Shown: positions 44,094-52,756 of the stretch, piece by piece
How the letters are laid out: every line of letters begins with the position of its first letter
Position numbering within the stretch: position 1 is the stretch's first letter
Assembly: GCF_963678635.1 (NCBI RefSeq)
Contig: NC_087063.1
Coordinates: forward strand, 80,337,574 to 80,401,573
Length of the DNA: 64,000 nt
DNA from: Symsagittifera roscoffensis
Taxonomy: Eukaryota > Xenacoelomorpha > Acoela > Convolutidae
Direction: 5' to 3'
Notes under the pieces: model-generated
The model's database searches: none
What the model saw: the letters and a program-made list of their open reading frames with translations, nothing else
What the model was told of the DNA's origin: nothing
Program-made: the position numbers and the translations under genes

Positions 44094-45230
44094 CAATTCA
44101 AAAATCCATCAAAAATTGCTACCCAACAGTCACAAAGTCAGTCTTCACCGACATCATCCCAAGATAACCAAACACCACCTTCAATTACTCAAAATCCTCA
44201 AACATCTACACGAATTTCTTTTCAAGACAATCCATACACTTTTGAAGAACGACATGCTCGTTTATCAGAACCACTAGAACCAGTTCAACGACAAGCACCT
44301 CTAAGCGAACCAACATATAACCTATACCCAACACTACCACAAGAACTAAGTAGAATAAGAAATCCTAGTCAAAACCAAAATACAGTCGAAATAAATAGAC
44401 AAATTATACATCCTCGACGAAACAGAAATTTTCAAACTCCCCGAGTTCACTTTGATATACCTCAATCCCCATCACAAAACACTCCAGAAAACACCATTGA
44501 TACATTACCAGAAACCCCTACGATTCTTTCACAACGTAGCACCTCAAGCCTACCATCAGATTACTTAGGTTCAACACCAACATCTGAACAAATACGTGAA
44601 AATCCCTTTAACCCCCCAAACCAGGCATCACGACTACCATATTGGACAACACATTCATTTACACAAGGTGAATTAAATTTAGTCAATAATCCAATAGATA
44701 TTTCTACGGATACAACAACATCCTCATCACTACCAGAAACATTATCACTACCATCAACACCATCAATAAGCCAGATTTCACCACCACCCTTTAACTTAAA
44801 TTTTCCAAATAATCTCGACGCCAGATATCGAGAACAATCATCAATAAATATTCCTTTAAGATTAGATTGGAATACATTTACAGCACCTCCACCACTATTT
44901 GGACAACATCATGAAAGTAAGCGCCTTCATAACTGGGCACTTAATAGATTACAATATCGCCAAGATATTCACAACGATATCCGTGATCACAATATTCAAA
45001 TACTCCAACAAAACAGTTTACAATTAAAGTTTGAAATCACAGTTAAGTTAAACAATATTACCCAACATCCCTACCCATTAAACCCACCTAACATAACAGC
45101 TCAATCACTACCACCACCGTTTATAACTACTGAAGTAATATACAAATACGACAGATATACCAAAAACACAATTGGCTACATTACATTTTATAATCCATAC
45201 TCAGGATTATCATACACATGTATATTCTAA
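44094..45230 (+). CDS. AUG-less 378-codon ORF, Pro/Ser/Gln-rich then folded
   Basis: The frame is open from just after a TAA at 44091-44093 to a TAA at 45228-45230 and contains no in-frame ATG at all. Its first ~250 residues are Pro/Ser/Thr/Gln-rich (SLPSTPSISQISPPPF) with Arg-rich patches. The last ~120 look folded (FGQHHESKRLHNWALNRLQY; TEVIYKYDRYTKNTIGYITF) and end in Cys-Ile-Phe. The stop lies inside the env start, a 13-nt overlap. Expression needs splicing or a non-AUG start; a -1 shift from protein B would hit the TAA at 44091. No family recognised. Confidence 0.65.
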   Translation, partial: QFKNPSKIATQQSQSQSSPTSSQDNQTPPSITQNPQTSTRISFQDNPYTFEERHARLSEPLEPVQRQAPLSEPTYNLYPTLPQELSRIRNPSQNQNTVEINRQIIHPRRNRNFQTPRVHFDIPQSPSQNTPENTIDTLPETPTILSQRSTSSLPSDYLGSTPTSEQIRENPFNPPNQASRLPYWTTHSFTQGELNLVNNPIDISTDTTTSSSLPETLSLPSTPSISQISPPPFNLNFPNNLDARYREQSSINIPLRLDWNTFTAPPPLFGQHHESKRLHNWALNRLQYRQDIHNDIRDHNIQILQQNSLQLKFEITVKLNNITQHPYPLNPPNITAQSLPPPFITTEVIYKYDRYTKNTIGYITFYNPYSGLSYTCIF

Positions 45231-47836
45231 AATTATTAATTTTTCTCCAACTCCTTTTTCTAGTAATCTCAAATCAAAACATAAACCCTTCCCCTCGTAC
45301 AGGACCACAAGATTTATTAGTAACACATTACGATTGTGAAGAAAATGAACAAAAAACACTACATAAATATGCAATAAATCAAGTATCACAATGTGAAACA
45401 GAACCACAAGCTATAGAAACCACAGATGTAATAGCAACACTCTATTCAAAAGCCCGAGCAACAACAGTTACAGGTTATAAATTCACAGCAACATTTTCCG
45501 AAAAGAAAGTACATTGTTCACAAGTCTCGAACGGAAACAAAAACCGACTTGACCATGAATCATTCTATCAAAGTAATATAGAACGTCTTTTACATCTCAA
45601 TCCCGACGATTGTAAAAATGAATTACTTAGACTAAACATCACACAAAATAAAAACTCCCAAAGAAAATTAGTTAATTTTCAAGTTTTTTCAGACTCTGTA
45701 CATCAATCACAACTTGAAAGACACCAAGGACATATAAAACTAGACGAAAAATACCCGTATAACGGCGCACACGGACGATTAACCTATGACCTACACGATA
45801 AACATTGGATACCACACATTGGTATAAATGACCCATCAAACTGCAAAGCAGACACAAAAAATAAAGGATACCAAGAAATAATGTTTTTCGATTGGAAAAT
45901 ACAACTCGAAAAAATACAACTAACACGAGATTTATCAGATAATACAATGATCTATCAAGGAATCCGATTACCTTGTAAAAATGATCAAGGTTATTGCGAC
46001 CCTACAACGAGAACACAAGCAACAATTGTTTGGTTCCCCGAAGATACATGTACAACATTTCAAGTAGCAAAAATACACGCTCGTATGATAAAATTTCACG
46101 AAAAATATTTTATACAATCAATTCCATATGAACAAGTCCATCCATCACGAAAACTAAGTTCTAATTTTAGAAACATAGACAATATAGAAAATAAATTGAC
46201 ACGTTTTCAAATATATCAAGAAACAGAACTTGCATGTAAATACAGGAATCCACTTCACAGAACACAATACTCTGAAATATTAGTTGAATACGAAAAAGGA
46301 TTCGACATGACCACTGGAAAAGTAAAAATTGACCCATATGCCACAGGTCATCCTCCAAACGAAGGAACATCCTATATACCAGTTAATTTTGAAAAAAGCA
46401 ACGGACAACCTGGTGGACATCTAAAACCCCATGACACCAGAAGCACACGCTTACAAGAATTATCACTAATGAATACTACATATTTCGGTAATATCCACTA
46501 TGATATTCATTTAGATATGAAACTAGATTATACAATTAGCCGAATTTTTCAAGAAATGTCACTCTCCGAATTAGAAACAGTACACCAACTATGCGAATTA
46601 GAACGAACACAAATATTACAATCACTTGCACTAGCAGTATTAAAAATACCCTATGCAGGATACTTATTATCTGGAAATAGATCAAATTTTTTAGACTATG
46701 AAGGAAACATCTTATGGTTTTATACTTGTACTAAAAAAGTATCACCACTATACGTTTTTGAAGATAAACGATGTTATAAAAGAATCCCTATCTTTTATAA
46801 GAATAAAGTACATTTCGTGGATACACTTTCACGAAGAACCTATTTCTGGGATACCGCAGTCCCATGTGGATCAGAAAACAGCCACAATGTAGTACAACTA
46901 AACCCTGATGAAAATAAATATTACCTTCTCACTCCATATCCCACATTAATGCAATCACTCAAAAAATTTTCACCAGAAAGCATTCGCGCTATTGCTCGAA
47001 ACCCAAAAATAGACTTACAATCAATAGGAATCTATTCAAAATCAGATATTCAACATCACATTAGAACGCAACAATTCCAAGAATTATTAACACAAATGGA
47101 CACTATACAAAGACAATCAATAGACCAAAATTTACGCAAACTTGCGGAAACCGCAGGATTTGCCGATATCTACACGCAAGACTATAGCGGATATTTTAAG
47201 GACATTAAAGATTATATATATCTAAACGGTGAAAAATACCGTCCCCAAGATATATCACCAATTAACATTTTTAGCTTTGTTACACTCAAAAATGAGATCC
47301 TCGATTTTCTAGGATGGCCCTACTACATCTTAGAAAAATTGACTATTTTATACGCAATGTTTAACTTTATTGGATTTCTTTTCTCACTTTTAAAAGGAAT
47401 CTACAACACATGTGCTATACACACACAAGTAAACAGACAAGCAAGCGTAGCACGCATACTCTTTGCAGGATTTTTTGGAATCTTTTCTACATCTATAAAC
47501 AAAATTCTTTTAGACGCACAAATAAAAGAATATAACACAAAAATAGCAACACGACAAAATACATACGACGAAGAACATAACAATGTAGACATAACGCCAA
47601 CGGCACCACAATTACCACCCCTACCAAATAACCATCCACTATCCCTAGTCCCACGAAATTTTCGAAATTTAGCCATCACACATAATCCAAATTTTCGACT
47701 CACCACATCACAAAGTCCCATCCAACATATAATGACACACCAGTCACAAGATGATAATACTTATGAACAAATTATTGAACAACCCCATACCACCGCTTTT
47801 CAGTCTCAAAATAATCATTTTTTTAGCCCACGATGA
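45218..47836 (+). CDS. env: Env-like class glycoprotein, 872 aa
   Basis: N-terminal signal peptide (MYILKLLIFLQLLFLVI, residues 1-17 or so). A large Cys-containing ectodomain with several N-glycosylation sites follows. A conserved-looking block starts at Cys459 (CELERTQILQSLALAV), continues with AGYLLSGNRSNF (about 479-490), a CYKRIPIFY segment near 520-530 and YFWDTAVPC near 541-550. Then come a hydrophobic anchor at about 700-728 (PYYILEKLTILYAMFNFIGF region), a second hydrophobic patch at about 746-760, and a Pro-rich tail. This arrangement resembles glycoproteins of chuvirus-like negative-strand RNA viruses rather than the usual insect errantivirus env; that assignment is from family knowledge and needs a profile search. 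Single intact frame. Confidence 0.75.
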   Translation: MYILKLLIFLQLLFLVISNQNINPSPRTGPQDLLVTHYDCEENEQKTLHKYAINQVSQCETEPQAIETTDVIATLYSKARATTVTGYKFTATFSEKKVHCSQVSNGNKNRLDHESFYQSNIERLLHLNPDDCKNELLRLNITQNKNSQRKLVNFQVFSDSVHQSQLERHQGHIKLDEKYPYNGAHGRLTYDLHDKHWIPHIGINDPSNCKADTKNKGYQEIMFFDWKIQLEKIQLTRDLSDNTMIYQGIRLPCKNDQGYCDPTTRTQATIVWFPEDTCTTFQVAKIHARMIKFHEKYFIQSIPYEQVHPSRKLSSNFRNIDNIENKLTRFQIYQETELACKYRNPLHRTQYSEILVEYEKGFDMTTGKVKIDPYATGHPPNEGTSYIPVNFEKSNGQPGGHLKPHDTRSTRLQELSLMNTTYFGNIHYDIHLDMKLDYTISRIFQEMSLSELETVHQLCELERTQILQSLALAVLKIPYAGYLLSGNRSNFLDYEGNILWFYTCTKKVSPLYVFEDKRCYKRIPIFYKNKVHFVDTLSRRTYFWDTAVPCGSENSHNVVQLNPDENKYYLLTPYPTLMQSLKKFSPESIRAIARNPKIDLQSIGIYSKSDIQHHIRTQQFQELLTQMDTIQRQSIDQNLRKLAETAGFADIYTQDYSGYFKDIKDYIYLNGEKYRPQDISPINIFSFVTLKNEILDFLGWPYYILEKLTILYAMFNFIGFLFSLLKGIYNTCAIHTQVNRQASVARILFAGFFGIFSTSINKILLDAQIKEYNTKIATRQNTYDEEHNNVDITPTAPQLPPLPNNHPLSLVPRNFRNLAITHNPNFRLTTSQSPIQHIMTHQSQDDNTYEQIIEQPHTTAFQSQNNHFFSPR

Positions 47837-48381
47837 GCCGCCAACTTGGATCACTACACCGATCAAATTCCCACCCAACCAATCTTACCTCTCCAATCCC
47901 AATAATACCACTTTTTGCTTTTCCGCCACCCGATTTTCCATCTAGTAATGTAACATCAGGCATGAATTCCGACACTAATTCACACATCTCAGTTTTATAT
48001 TCCATCTCACAACTCAATAACCCGAATATTGAAACCCCCGATGAATTTGCCGACTCAGAACCATCCCCATCCAATAATTTTCATAACTCTTCTAAATTTT
48101 CTCAACCCCCTTTTCAACCCATATTATCCAATAACCCTGACCCAATCACCCCTACACCCTCTTATGCTTCCCAAGTTACCCCAACCTACTCCTCATACCA
48201 TTCTGACCAATCATCTCATTCTCCAGACACCCCCCGAATCTCCCCAGAGCTAGATAATTTTATTACCCTTCAACAACAACCCTACCACCTCCATACCCCA
48301 ACAATAAACCAAATCTCCTCCACAATCAATTCATCCAACCCCCTACCCCTACACCCTCTTCAAATTATACTGAATCATTAG
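47833..48381 (+). CDS. Pro/Ser/Asn-rich ORF, 182 aa
   Basis: Starts in an ATGA overlap with the env stop. The protein is almost wholly low-complexity (SPIPIIPLFAFPPPDFPSSN; PSYASQVTPTYSSYHSDQSS) and should be disordered. The DNA becomes C-rich here. Its 3' end overlaps, in the -1 frame, the open region leading into the last ORF, so it may be the N-terminal part of a longer product. Confidence 0.5.
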   Translation: MSRQLGSLHRSNSHPTNLTSPIPIIPLFAFPPPDFPSSNVTSGMNSDTNSHISVLYSISQLNNPNIETPDEFADSEPSPSNNFHNSSKFSQPPFQPILSNNPDPITPTPSYASQVTPTYSSYHSDQSSHSPDTPRISPELDNFITLQQQPYHLHTPTINQISSTINSSNPLPLHPLQIILNH

Positions 48382-49637
48382 CACCATCATCCACATCAAC
48401 TGAATCTTCACTCAACACTAATAGAGCTTACCGCACTTTTAAAAGAAAGTTCCCCAACCATCCTTTCCCAGCAAAACCAGGAACAGCCCGTGAATACATC
48501 AACCACCCCAAGCATACTAACACAAAAGAATTTTTAGCCATCACTTTACCCTCATTCCCACAATACACCTTAAATACCCCCCACGACACTAACGAAACAC
48601 GCAACTTTGTAGATGAATACGTTTTAATGCCCACCCTCTCTTGGACCTCATATTATCATTTTACTAACCCTCTTTGCTTACCTTTATCTAACACTCACAT
48701 CGATATAGAGCGAAATACGGACATGCTATATCGACTCACTACACCACTAACCGCTAGACAATTTACTTACGTTGGATATAAAAAATCACTAAAAATACAC
48801 ACTGCACCTAGAGCTAACGAATATACACTCGAATACTATGATCACAACATCATCAGAGCTAACCAAGATCAATTCTTAGACGACGATCGCTTCGCTAATC
48901 CACAAATTACCGAGAAATTTTTCATCAAGACACCATATATATTTACACTAAACATCTTCGACCGAAAGTTTGATCACATTATTTCAGAAGCACTAACAGA
49001 AACACAAGCATACGAAAGTTTTAAAGAACGCTTCCAAATATTTTCACTAACCTTTCATTTCCTTGCACCACACGAAAGAGATTTACACTGCTCACACGAT
49101 ATTATGTTGCGCACTAAACAAACCCACACATATAGTTATTATCGCTTCATCCAAAATCACTTTGACCTACACACACCCTCTAGACAACCACACCATCGTT
49201 TTCAATTCATTAATTCCAAATACACTTCACCATTTTTCCTAAATTTCACATATTGCATTAAAGATACTAACCTTCATGGTATTCTTCGTAATTATGACCC
49301 CATAACCCAATTGTACATCTTCTGTCCCATCACCAAGACCTTCAACGCCGAAGAATCCCGACCCTTCCTTATCCCGCACGAGTTTGTACAACCTATAGAA
49401 ATCCCAATTTTAGAATTCATCCACAACACTAAATTCAATCACAAATTATATAATCTAATCCAAAACACACCTTATGAGTTTGCAGTTGGCACTGAAGAAC
49501 TAACCACTATTAAGGCACTTCAATTGCTTTGGCCACTGCTTCAGACTAAAAATATCATCCGCATCTTAGCTAAACTACTAACAACTTCAGAACTAATCCA
49601 CGACATTTTCCCCCACGGTTTTTTCCCCGACGACTAA
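48262..49637 (+). CDS. Last ORF, 336 aa from ATG 48627 (open from 48262)
   Basis: The first ATG is at 48627, but the frame is open and protein-like for another 121 codons upstream (for example RAYRTFKRKFPNHPFPAKPG), back to about 48262. From 48627 the product looks folded and mixed-composition (TYVGYKKSLKIHTAPRANEY; QIFSLTFHFLAPHERDLHCS; PYEFAVGTEELTTIKALQLL) with Leu-rich C-terminal helices. There is no signal peptide, membrane span or known motif. With the upstream part it has the same plan as the AUG-less ORF before env: a disordered Pro/Ser region, then a folded region. Function unknown. Confidence 0.65.
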
Positions 49638-49640
49638 CAG

Positions 49641-49719
49641 GTAAGTATGAATTAAATAAATATTACTAACTAATTAAAATATTAAAAAACTCACCATACT
49701 TTATCCATGTTTTCTTTAG
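49641..49719 (+). other. Candidate 79-bp intron just after the last stop codon
   Basis: Three bases after the TAA (49635-49637) stands CAG/GTAAGTATG, a textbook donor. A TTACTAACTAA branch-like sequence lies at 49662, and a pyrimidine-rich TTTTCTTTAG acceptor ends at 49719. The combination on the sense strand is too good for chance in AT-rich DNA, though splicing itself is unproved. Confidence 0.6.
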
Positions 49720-51198
49720 ATTTTTAGCCTTCATCCGACGATCACCTACAAAAACCACAAAAAACAAATAAAGATCGCAAATTTCATCAAACAGATTTCA
49801 ACAATTCTATTAATCTCTTACACTTATAAATTTATAAATTTAATACCAATGCAGTAAATTCATTTCTAAAATTTTCCCCACAAGCAGTAAATCTAATTAT
49901 GATGAAAATTTGTAACTTAAAATTCCCCCATAACTAGCAGTAAATTTCCAAATTCTATGCAGTAAATTAATAAAATGCAAATGCAGTACTAACCTTTTGA
50001 TATTCTCATTTATTCGCACAAGAAATTCTATCCACACTCGCACAGCTCGCCCACGAAGAATTGTTTAAAATAATGAATTTCAGTTTCAAGTTTTCACACT
50101 CAACAACTCTAACATATAATAACATGTTTCAAACTTTCCTTTAACCCGGTTGGAAAGGAATCATATAATAAACAAAACTAACCAACGCAGCTTACTAAAT
50201 ACCACAAATCATAGAATAACAGCATGACTAAGAAAAGGAAACCAACGGTACCCAAACCGGATTAACCCAGTTTAAAACTGGATAATTTATTCTTTTGAAG
50301 ACTATTATAAAGTCTAAGAAAGAAATAATAAAACACAAAAAAGTCGAAAGACAAACCCATACCACAAACAATTTGATTTTTGGAAAAAGGACATAACCAA
50401 CAAGACATAAGAAAAACCACAACAAACCCAACATAAAACGTTGTCACATAACAGGACCCCTCACAAAAACCGCATGAAATCATACTCCCACTCCTGGCCT
50501 AACCCACCAGGAAGGACGTCCTGAGCATGCTCTATAGCCGGCCTAACCCACCGCGCTACATCCACGCTTTGTGACCACACCTCTATTTTTAATAAGAGCT
50601 ACTCAAGTGTGAGTAACTCTTCAAAATAACCGAACTAAAACAAAAAGCTTTTGTGAAAACAACTAACTAAAATCATAATTAAAAAATATTAAACTAATAA
50701 ATGTTTTATAAAATGTAAATTACATTATGCAATACATAGATCAGAATACAACACCAAGGACGAACATCTAAAGACAAAACGACCCCACTACACTCGAGAG
50801 AGAATGACCAACCACAATCGATATGCCACTCACAATCACAACTCAAAGGATTTAGAGTACGACTTGACTTCGCAGAAAATGACTTCATTGAACTAGACCA
50901 ATGACCACCTCGATGTTCAAGTATACGTACAGATCCGAGTAGCCAGGCATCCCCTCCACGCAGAACAGAAAAACCTGACATAGCAAACCATTCTGAAATC
51001 AGATTTGAGTTTGTTGCAAAGACTTAGTCGTTGTCACTAGAAGACACAACGTCTTATGTCTCTAACTCCAGCTTCCTGGAACTTCTTTAACAAAAAGGAA
51101 ACAGAAGAAATATGATGTTCGCCAAACACCAACGTCCATCATCCATCCTTCGAATTGCAGAAGAACCATTCTAAAAAACTCTGTAAAACCCGGATGGG
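49720..51198 (+). other. Long 3' untranslated region
   Basis: Holds four copies of GCAGTAAAT (49850-49970) and a partial fifth, a short hairpin CCAGTTT/AAACTGG near 50268, and GGCCTAACCCACC twice (about 50495 and 50533). A plus-strand stretch around 50800-51010 is weakly protein-like (KGFRVRLDFAENDFIELD) but interrupted by stops. An antisense 91-codon frame there (50981-50706) is not convincing. No standard purine tract precedes the right LTR; the last bases are AAACCCGGATGGG. Confidence 0.5.
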
Positions 51199-51620
51199 TG
51201 GAACCTGATCTAAACTACATTTTATGATTGGATAATTTAGATATTTTACCAATGTAAAGTATTTAATATTAACCAATCATGATCCATCTAACTAACAACC
51301 CACTTATTTGTAAGTGCTGAAGTTACTTGTAATTTCAGCACCAGAGAGATTTGAATTTAACTTAGAAATTAGTTGGACTCTCCCGAGCACTTCAGCAGCC
51401 GCAATAAACCAGTATACCCTAGATCTATTGAGCCTAGCAGAGACTAGTTAAGAGACTAGTTAAACAACCTGAGACTAGATAGTATAAGAGTAAGATTAGG
51501 ATCGGTATTAGACTAAGAAGTTGCACGAATCTATCCGGCCGAAAATAAGATAGCGTGACGAGCAGACGGTGTACCCTATCCGAAATTACTCTATGAGTTA
51601 ACCAACTCGGTCCTAACTCA
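51199..51620 (+). repeat. 3' LTR (422 bp)
   Basis: Identical by eye to the 5' LTR except for an extra AGAGACTAGTTA (12 bp) next to the same sequence, at about 51444. The hairpin is at 51314-51341. Confidence 0.93.
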
Positions 51621-52030
51621 ATTTTATCTAATTTTTTTTTCTTAATTTTTTTATTTTTTTTTCTATTTTTTTTCTTCTTCTATTTCTTTTTCAGTTTCTC
51701 CTTCTTCCTTTATTTTTCAATTTCATTTTTTGCTTTATTTCTTCGTTTTTCTTCTTCATCATCATCTTCTTTTTTTCTTCTGTTTTATTTGTTTTTGTTT
51801 TTTTTCTCTAATTTTCTACTTCAATTTCTTCTTCTACATTTTCGTCGTCTTCTTTTTATATTTCTATTTCTATTTTTTTTATTTCTTACTCTTCTTTTTT
51901 CTTCGTTGTCATCTTTTTTTATCTTCTTCTTTTTCTTCTTTTTTTTCTTCTTCGTTTTCTTATTTTTCTTCTAATTCTTCTGCATCATCTTCTTCAATTT
52001 TTTTTCTTCTCCTATTCTTTCGTCGGAGGC
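51621..52030 (+). repeat. Polypyrimidine microsatellite tract
   Basis: About 400 bp of TTC / TTTC / T-run sequence directly abutting the right LTR. A 123-codon frame inside (51730-52101) is all Phe/Leu/Ser and not a gene. Confidence 0.85.
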
Positions 52031-52556
52031 AAAGAACCGAATGGACTAAAGACTCATGGGCCAAGAACCGAAAACAAACACAGCCAAAAGTCAATTGTTA
52101 AAATGAATCAATTGCCGTTCATTTAAAAGGAATTAAATGAAGCAGTCTTGTTTATTTAAGCGAAACCCTTGAAAAATAAAATTTTTTCCAATTTCCCGAC
52201 AGTCAGTGAAAATTTGAAAACTCGAAGTATAATTCTGCCGGTTTCATTTATGGAAAATATCAATATTAAGTCCCTGAAAACCTTTACTTATTGAGATTTT
52301 CACGTTTTTTTTTCCAATTTTTTCAACACTGAAATCTGATTGCCTTATTTTTTCCCACCCATTCGGTCTATCGCCTTTGACGGACTCTATCCTGTTCTTC
52401 TTCTTCTTCTTCTTCTTCTTCTTTTTCTTCTTCCTCTTCTCTTTAATCTTAATTGCGCTTGCTAAAATAAAAATAATAACTATAAAAATATTCTTGACAT
52501 GAAATTTCTTCGTGAGTCTCACGTTATTTCTTGCAAAACGCGGTAAAATCATTTAA
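52031..52556. other. AT-rich spacer with (TTC)n
   Basis: A pure (TTC) run of about ten units lies near 52397-52425. No gene supported. Confidence 0.5.
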
Positions 52557-52756
52557 NNNNNNNNNNNNNNNNNNNNNNNNNNNNNNNNNNNNNNNNNNNN
52601 NNNNNNNNNNNNNNNNNNNNNNNNNNNNNNNNNNNNNNNNNNNNNNNNNNNNNNNNNNNNNNNNNNNNNNNNNNNNNNNNNNNNNNNNNNNNNNNNNNNN
52701 NNNNNNNNNNNNNNNNNNNNNNNNNNNNNNNNNNNNNNNNNNNNNNNNNNNNNNNN
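52557..52756. other. Assembly gap (200 N)
   Basis: Exactly 200 unknown bases, probably a fixed-size scaffold gap. Sequence on the right starts inside a transposon gag-like region, so part of that element is probably missing. Confidence 0.99.

Larger units (their letters stand above)
32746..51620 (+). mobile_element. 18.9-kb Ty3/Gypsy-like element with env and accessory ORFs
   Basis: Bounded by LTRs that begin TG and end CA and are identical apart from a 12-bp tandem duplication in the right one. Within are a primer-binding site, leader, gag, protease, RT, RNase H and D,D35E integrase in Ty3/Gypsy order, then a 6.5-kb 3' domain with an env-like gene and at least five other ORFs. The sense strand is A-rich and G-poor through gag-pol (29 A and 4 G in 36001-36060), as in several retroviruses. 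It becomes C-rich after 47833 (27 C and 16 A in 48181-48240). I found no matching target duplication: TTTGT on the left, ATTTT on the right. At 18.9 kb it is far longer than the usual 5-9 kb of env-bearing Gypsy elements. Confidence 0.93.

Noticed and set aside
48262..48381. Canonical -1 slippery heptamer in the overlap after env
   Set aside because: No X XXY YYZ heptamer in the correct phase is visible, so frameshifting there remains only a possibility.
50706..50981. Antisense 91-codon frame in the 3' UTR, reminiscent of antisense retroviral genes
   Set aside because: No promoter, motif or conservation can be shown, and the sense strand there looks like a decayed coding fragment instead.
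51730..52101. 123-codon Phe/Leu-rich frame
   Set aside because: Translation of a TTC/T-run microsatellite.
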